A stretch of DNA of 64,000 nt from Deltaproteobacteria bacterium (GTDB lineage: Bacteria; Myxococcota_A; Polyangia; Polyangiales; Ga0077539), in NCBI GenBank assembly GCA_030694465.1, contig JAUXYJ010000076.1, positions 1 to 64,000 on the forward strand, in the 5' to 3' direction. The position numbers and the translations under genes were made by a program. This document shows positions 61,318 to 64,000 of the stretch, piece by piece (the first letter of the stretch is position 1; the number at the start of each line of letters is the position of its first letter). Under the pieces are notes generated by a model. That model searched no databases and was not told where the DNA came from. It worked only from the letters and a program-made list of their open reading frames with translations.

Positions 61318-63414
61318 ATGAAATTTCGTGGATCATTAGGTCTCTTGGCAACCGCCGCAGTGCTCGCGGCGTGTGGTTCTTCAACGCAACCCGACGACGG
61401 CGGTGATGTCACTGGCACCGACGCCATCATCATGACCGATCGCGTGACGCCACCCCCCGATCGCGTTGTGCCTCCAGACAGCGACCCAGGCGAGGACGTC
61501 GTCACTCCGGGCGACGACGCCACCCCCGGCGACGATGTCGTGACCAGCGATGACGTAGTCACCCCCGGCGACGATGTCGTGACCAGCGACGACGTGGTCG
61601 TCCCGCCGATGGACGGCGCGGTCGGGATGGACGTGGTTGTGCCCCCGATGGACGCGGCACCCGATGTGGTCGTCCCTCCCCCGGACGTAGTCGACGATGG
61701 CCCCCCTGCGCCGATGTGCCCCAGCAGCGGGCTCAATGAGAGCTGCCCCGCCATGGGCTCGATGGGCATCTGCGCGCCGCTCACCGCGGGGACCCGTACG
61801 CTTGACCTCTCTGGCATGACCGCAGGCATCGCGGCATCGTGCGAAGGCATGAGCACTGGCGCAGGCCCCGACGGCGCGATCCCGCTCGTGATCACCGCCA
61901 ACAGCAACGTCGCGATCCGCGTCGAAGCGCTCGGAACTGGCGCAGTCACCGCAGCGCTCTATGCGCCCAATGGCTGCGGCCTCCCGGGCTCGCAGCGCGG
62001 GTGTGTCAACACCAACCGCGGCGCTGCACAGACCCTCAACGCGACCAACCTCGCGCCCGGAACCTACTGGGTCTCGTTCTCGCGTGAGCCCGACATGGCA
62101 GGGACCGTCCCCGCCCGCATCAACGTCACCACGACCATCACCGCGGCGCCTCCGCGCATGGCCGGCGACGTGTGCCCAGGCGTCACCGTCCCGATCAACG
62201 GTGGAGACACGGCGATCAACGCGAGCATGTTTGGACGCACCGGCAACGAAATCCCCACCACGGGTTGCGCAAACATCATGCCCAACCTGGACTTTGTCTT
62301 CTCGTACACGATCGCGACGACGAGCGATGTGACCATTGATGTGCTGGCTCCCGGCGGCTCGGTTGCCCGCATGAACCACACGCTGCAGACCAGCTGTGGC
62401 GACACCATGAGCACCTCGGGGACCTGCAGCTCGGTCAACACCAACTCGTACCGCCGCACGGTCAACCGCCAAGCGCCCGGGACCTACTACGTGATCACCC
62501 AGGCCGCGGTCTCGACCATGACCCCGCCCACGTTCTTGGCCAACGTCCGCACCGTGCCATCGGCCGCCGCGGGCCCCGCAGACATGTGCCCAGGCATCCC
62601 GTTGTCTGCCGGTGTCACCGCCTCGGCGGGAGTCACGACCCTCGCGCAAGACCAGGCCTTTGGCTGCTTTCCTGAGAGCACCGCCGACGGCAACTTCTCG
62701 TTTAACGCGCCCGCTGGGCAGGACGTGCTCGTCGAGGCCAACTCGACCGCGCGCACCGCCCTCGAGCTTCAGTCCCCCTGCCGCATGAACGCGATGTCCT
62801 GCACCGCAACGGGCGTCGCAGGCCGCTCGTGGCGCCGCTACTCTGGCCTCACCGCGGGCCAGTCCTACAGCGTGCACGCTGGCTCCAACGCCGGCGCGGG
62901 CAACCTCGACGTGGTGTTTCGCAACATCCCGCCGCTCACCCCCGTCGCGATCACTGGCAACGAAGCCTGCGCGAGCGCACGCTTGATCCCCACCGCGGGT
63001 GGCGTCTTCACCGGCAACACCGCCATGATGGCAGCAAACACCACTGCTCCCTTCAACGGCGCTGGCTCGTGCATGGGCTGCAACACCTTCACCGGTCGTG
63101 ACGCAGTCTACCGCTTGGATCTCACCGCGCGCACCCGCGTGCTCGCGACGCTCCGCAGCGGCACCACCGGCTATGACCCGGTCATGTACGTCCGTACGGG
63201 CATGACCTGCCAAGACAACCTCGGCGGCGGCGGCGGCGGCGGCAGCTCGTTGCTCTGCGCCGACGATTACTACGGCCAAGACGGCGCGTTTGATCGCACG
63301 CTCGATGCAGGCACCTACTGGATCTTCGTCGACACCTGCGTGGCAGGCGGCGGCGGTGGCGGCGCGCCCACGGGTGGCGCGTACAACCTCGAAGTGATCA
63401 CCCTCGCTCCCTGA
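61318..63414 (+). CDS. Large stalked Cys-rich lipoprotein with repeated beta domains
   Basis: The 698-residue protein starts at an ATG preceded by AGGGAG and has a lipobox (VLAAC, Cys19). A long Asp/Val/Pro-rich stalk (25-130) includes perfect repeats of GDDVVTSDDVVTP. The rest is four to five beta-sandwich units of about 110 residues (ALYAPNGCG, APGTYWVSFSREPD, then RQAPGTYYVITQA, then LDAGTYWIFVDTC), resembling bacterial pre-peptidase C-terminal (PPC)-like domains. Two poly-Gly loops lie near the end. It likely stands on the cell surface; enzymatic residues are not evident. It resembles the stalked proteins at 38544 and 51401 only in its stalk. Confidence 0.88.
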   Translation: MKFRGSLGLLATAAVLAACGSSTQPDDGGDVTGTDAIIMTDRVTPPPDRVVPPDSDPGEDVVTPGDDATPGDDVVTSDDVVTPGDDVVTSDDVVVPPMDGAVGMDVVVPPMDAAPDVVVPPPDVVDDGPPAPMCPSSGLNESCPAMGSMGICAPLTAGTRTLDLSGMTAGIAASCEGMSTGAGPDGAIPLVITANSNVAIRVEALGTGAVTAALYAPNGCGLPGSQRGCVNTNRGAAQTLNATNLAPGTYWVSFSREPDMAGTVPARINVTTTITAAPPRMAGDVCPGVTVPINGGDTAINASMFGRTGNEIPTTGCANIMPNLDFVFSYTIATTSDVTIDVLAPGGSVARMNHTLQTSCGDTMSTSGTCSSVNTNSYRRTVNRQAPGTYYVITQAAVSTMTPPTFLANVRTVPSAAAGPADMCPGIPLSAGVTASAGVTTLAQDQAFGCFPESTADGNFSFNAPAGQDVLVEANSTARTALELQSPCRMNAMSCTATGVAGRSWRRYSGLTAGQSYSVHAGSNAGAGNLDVVFRNIPPLTPVAITGNEACASARLIPTAGGVFTGNTAMMAANTTAPFNGAGSCMGCNTFTGRDAVYRLDLTARTRVLATLRSGTTGYDPVMYVRTGMTCQDNLGGGGGGGSSLLCADDYYGQDGAFDRTLDAGTYWIFVDTCVAGGGGGGAPTGGAYNLEVITLAP

Positions 63415-63436
63415 GCGAGCGCGATGTGGGGGCACG

Positions 63437-63540
63437 CAGCATGGGGATGCTGAGCTAAGCGCGATGCATCACGGGTGGCTCAGCATGGGGATGCTGGCTA
63501 AGCGCGATGCATCACGGGTGGCTCACCATGGGGATGCTGG
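63437..63540. repeat. Tandem direct repeat, period 43-44 bases
   Basis: Two full units and a partial third begin at 63437, 63481 and 63524. Each opens with an inverted repeat around AGCATGGGGATGCT and contains GCGATGCATC. The unit lies just after the stop of the large lipoprotein gene and before the end of the convergent gene. Copy 1 has one extra base. It does not look like CRISPR, since spacers are absent. Confidence 0.85.
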
Positions 63541-63547
63541 CTGCGGG

Positions 63548-64000
63548 CTAAAACCGTGGATCGCCGACGGTGACCCAGTAGCCCGTGGTCATGCCAGGAG
63601 CGTGCAAGGGCGTCACGTCACAGCGTGTGCGCCCCGTGGCGTCCACGCGGGTGCGCACGTCCGCGACCCTCCACATGGCGCCCACATCGCTGTTGCCCGT
63701 ACGGGTGGCGGCAAAGCTTGGCAGCTCGTCGGGGGCGGCCCCCAACGTCGCCTCGCGGCGGCCCGAGCAGTACACATTGACCACAGGGCGTGCGCGCGGA
63801 CCGCTGAAGTTTTGCACCATGATCCTGAAGGTCTCGTTGTCGCGTGGCTGATCGATGTTGATGTTCTCGGGGACGCCGGTGCCCTCGGAGAGGTTGTTGT
63901 CGATGTCTAGCCGTGGGTTTGCGCAGAAGCCCAGGGCGCGCCACTGGGAGCCTTGGGGGCCATTTTCGCACTCGCGCAGGGGGCTGTTGGCATAGCCCCA
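63548..64000 (-). CDS. 3' part of a secreted-type protein gene cut by the window edge
   Basis: On the minus strand the frame is open from 64000 down to a TAA at 63548, about 150 codons, so the gene begins beyond the window. An in-frame ATG at 63820 is unlikely to be the start, since good coding continues above it. The visible part has the pattern NPRLDIDN, EGTGVPENINID, QNFSGPRARPVVNVYCSGR, and several Cys that suggest an exported protein with disulphides. It resembles the YfaP/DUF2135-like surface domains of this group. I would not name it further. Confidence 0.7.
   Translation of the reverse strand, partial: WGYANSPLRECENGPQGSQWRALGFCANPRLDIDNNLSEGTGVPENINIDQPRDNETFRIMVQNFSGPRARPVVNVYCSGRREATLGAAPDELPSFAATRTGNSDVGAMWRVADVRTRVDATGRTRCDVTPLHAPGMTTGYWVTVGDPRF

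Noticed and set aside
63437-63540. Short repeat array considered as a CRISPR
   Set aside because: Units are directly abutting, with no unique spacers and no cas genes.
1-64000. tRNA and rRNA genes
   Set aside because: I looked through the gene-free stretches for T-loop motifs and cloverleaf arms and found none; a covariance-model search would settle it.

Overview
The window is G+C-rich, densely coded chromosomal DNA from a delta-proteobacterial lineage, most likely Myxococcota (Polyangiales or Sandaracinaceae-like). The pointers are a CarD/CdnL regulator, a PilZ protein, DUF4388 (PATAN) signalling proteins, two Hanks-type kinases, an MXAN_5187-like protein, a DUF1844 protein, and many lipoproteins whose lipidated cysteine is followed by a long Asp/Ala/Thr/Pro-rich stalk. 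I see no rRNA, tRNA, insertion sequence, integrase, phage or CRISPR array. This reads as core chromosome plus lineage-specific surface proteins.

Layout. 0-13.7 kb: envelope lipoproteins, peptide deformylase, a cysteine synthase/CBS-like enzyme, a lipoprotein version of pyroglutamyl peptidase, OsmC, a PiT phosphate transporter with its PhoU-like partner, MtnA, divergent glutathione synthase and gamma-glutamyltransferase, a histone-H1-like protein and an OmpA lipoprotein. 14-24.4 kb: CarD, RNase E/G, PilZ plus J-domain, FHA-PATAN, a 38-residue basic protein, a PPDK regulator, a cNMP-binding protein, then a coupled kinase, SdhC and polysaccharide deacetylase set. 24.6-34.3 kb: SecA, a broken PQQ-like gene, FG-GAP, GH114 and BNR lipoproteins, and an acyl-CoA dehydrogenase. 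34.5-41 kb: a eukaryote-like cyclophilin, a coupled DUF72, GGT-like and RqcH/NFACT operon, and two paralogous fibrinogen/intelectin-like lipoproteins. 41-51.3 kb: AspRS, DapF and two response-regulator-like proteins in a row, a chemoreceptor, small conserved proteins and an HtrA protease. 51.4-64 kb: a CHRD protein, NDH-2, a kinase, an SDR lacking its catalytic residues, YggX, a thioesterase coupled to an M61 peptidase, an acetate kinase-PduL fusion, a variant bacterioferritin, a large stalked lipoprotein, a 44-bp tandem repeat and the 3' end of one more gene.

How the genes work together. Several operons are translationally coupled by ATGA, GTGA or TGATG overlaps: the PhoU-like protein with PiT; PilZ with the J-domain protein; kinase, SdhC and deacetylase; DUF72, GGT-like and NFACT; DapF and the REC protein; thioesterase and M61. 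A recurring theme is proteins that keep a fold but lose its active-site residues: the GGT-like protein, the SDR, the GGDEF-like and GTPase-like domains, the Arg of the NFACT DR motif, and two bacterioferritin ligands. No single large unknown system stands out. The best leads are the AckA-PduL fusion, the DUF72/GGT-like/NFACT operon, the inactive SDR, the stalked surface-protein family and the 38-residue basic protein.
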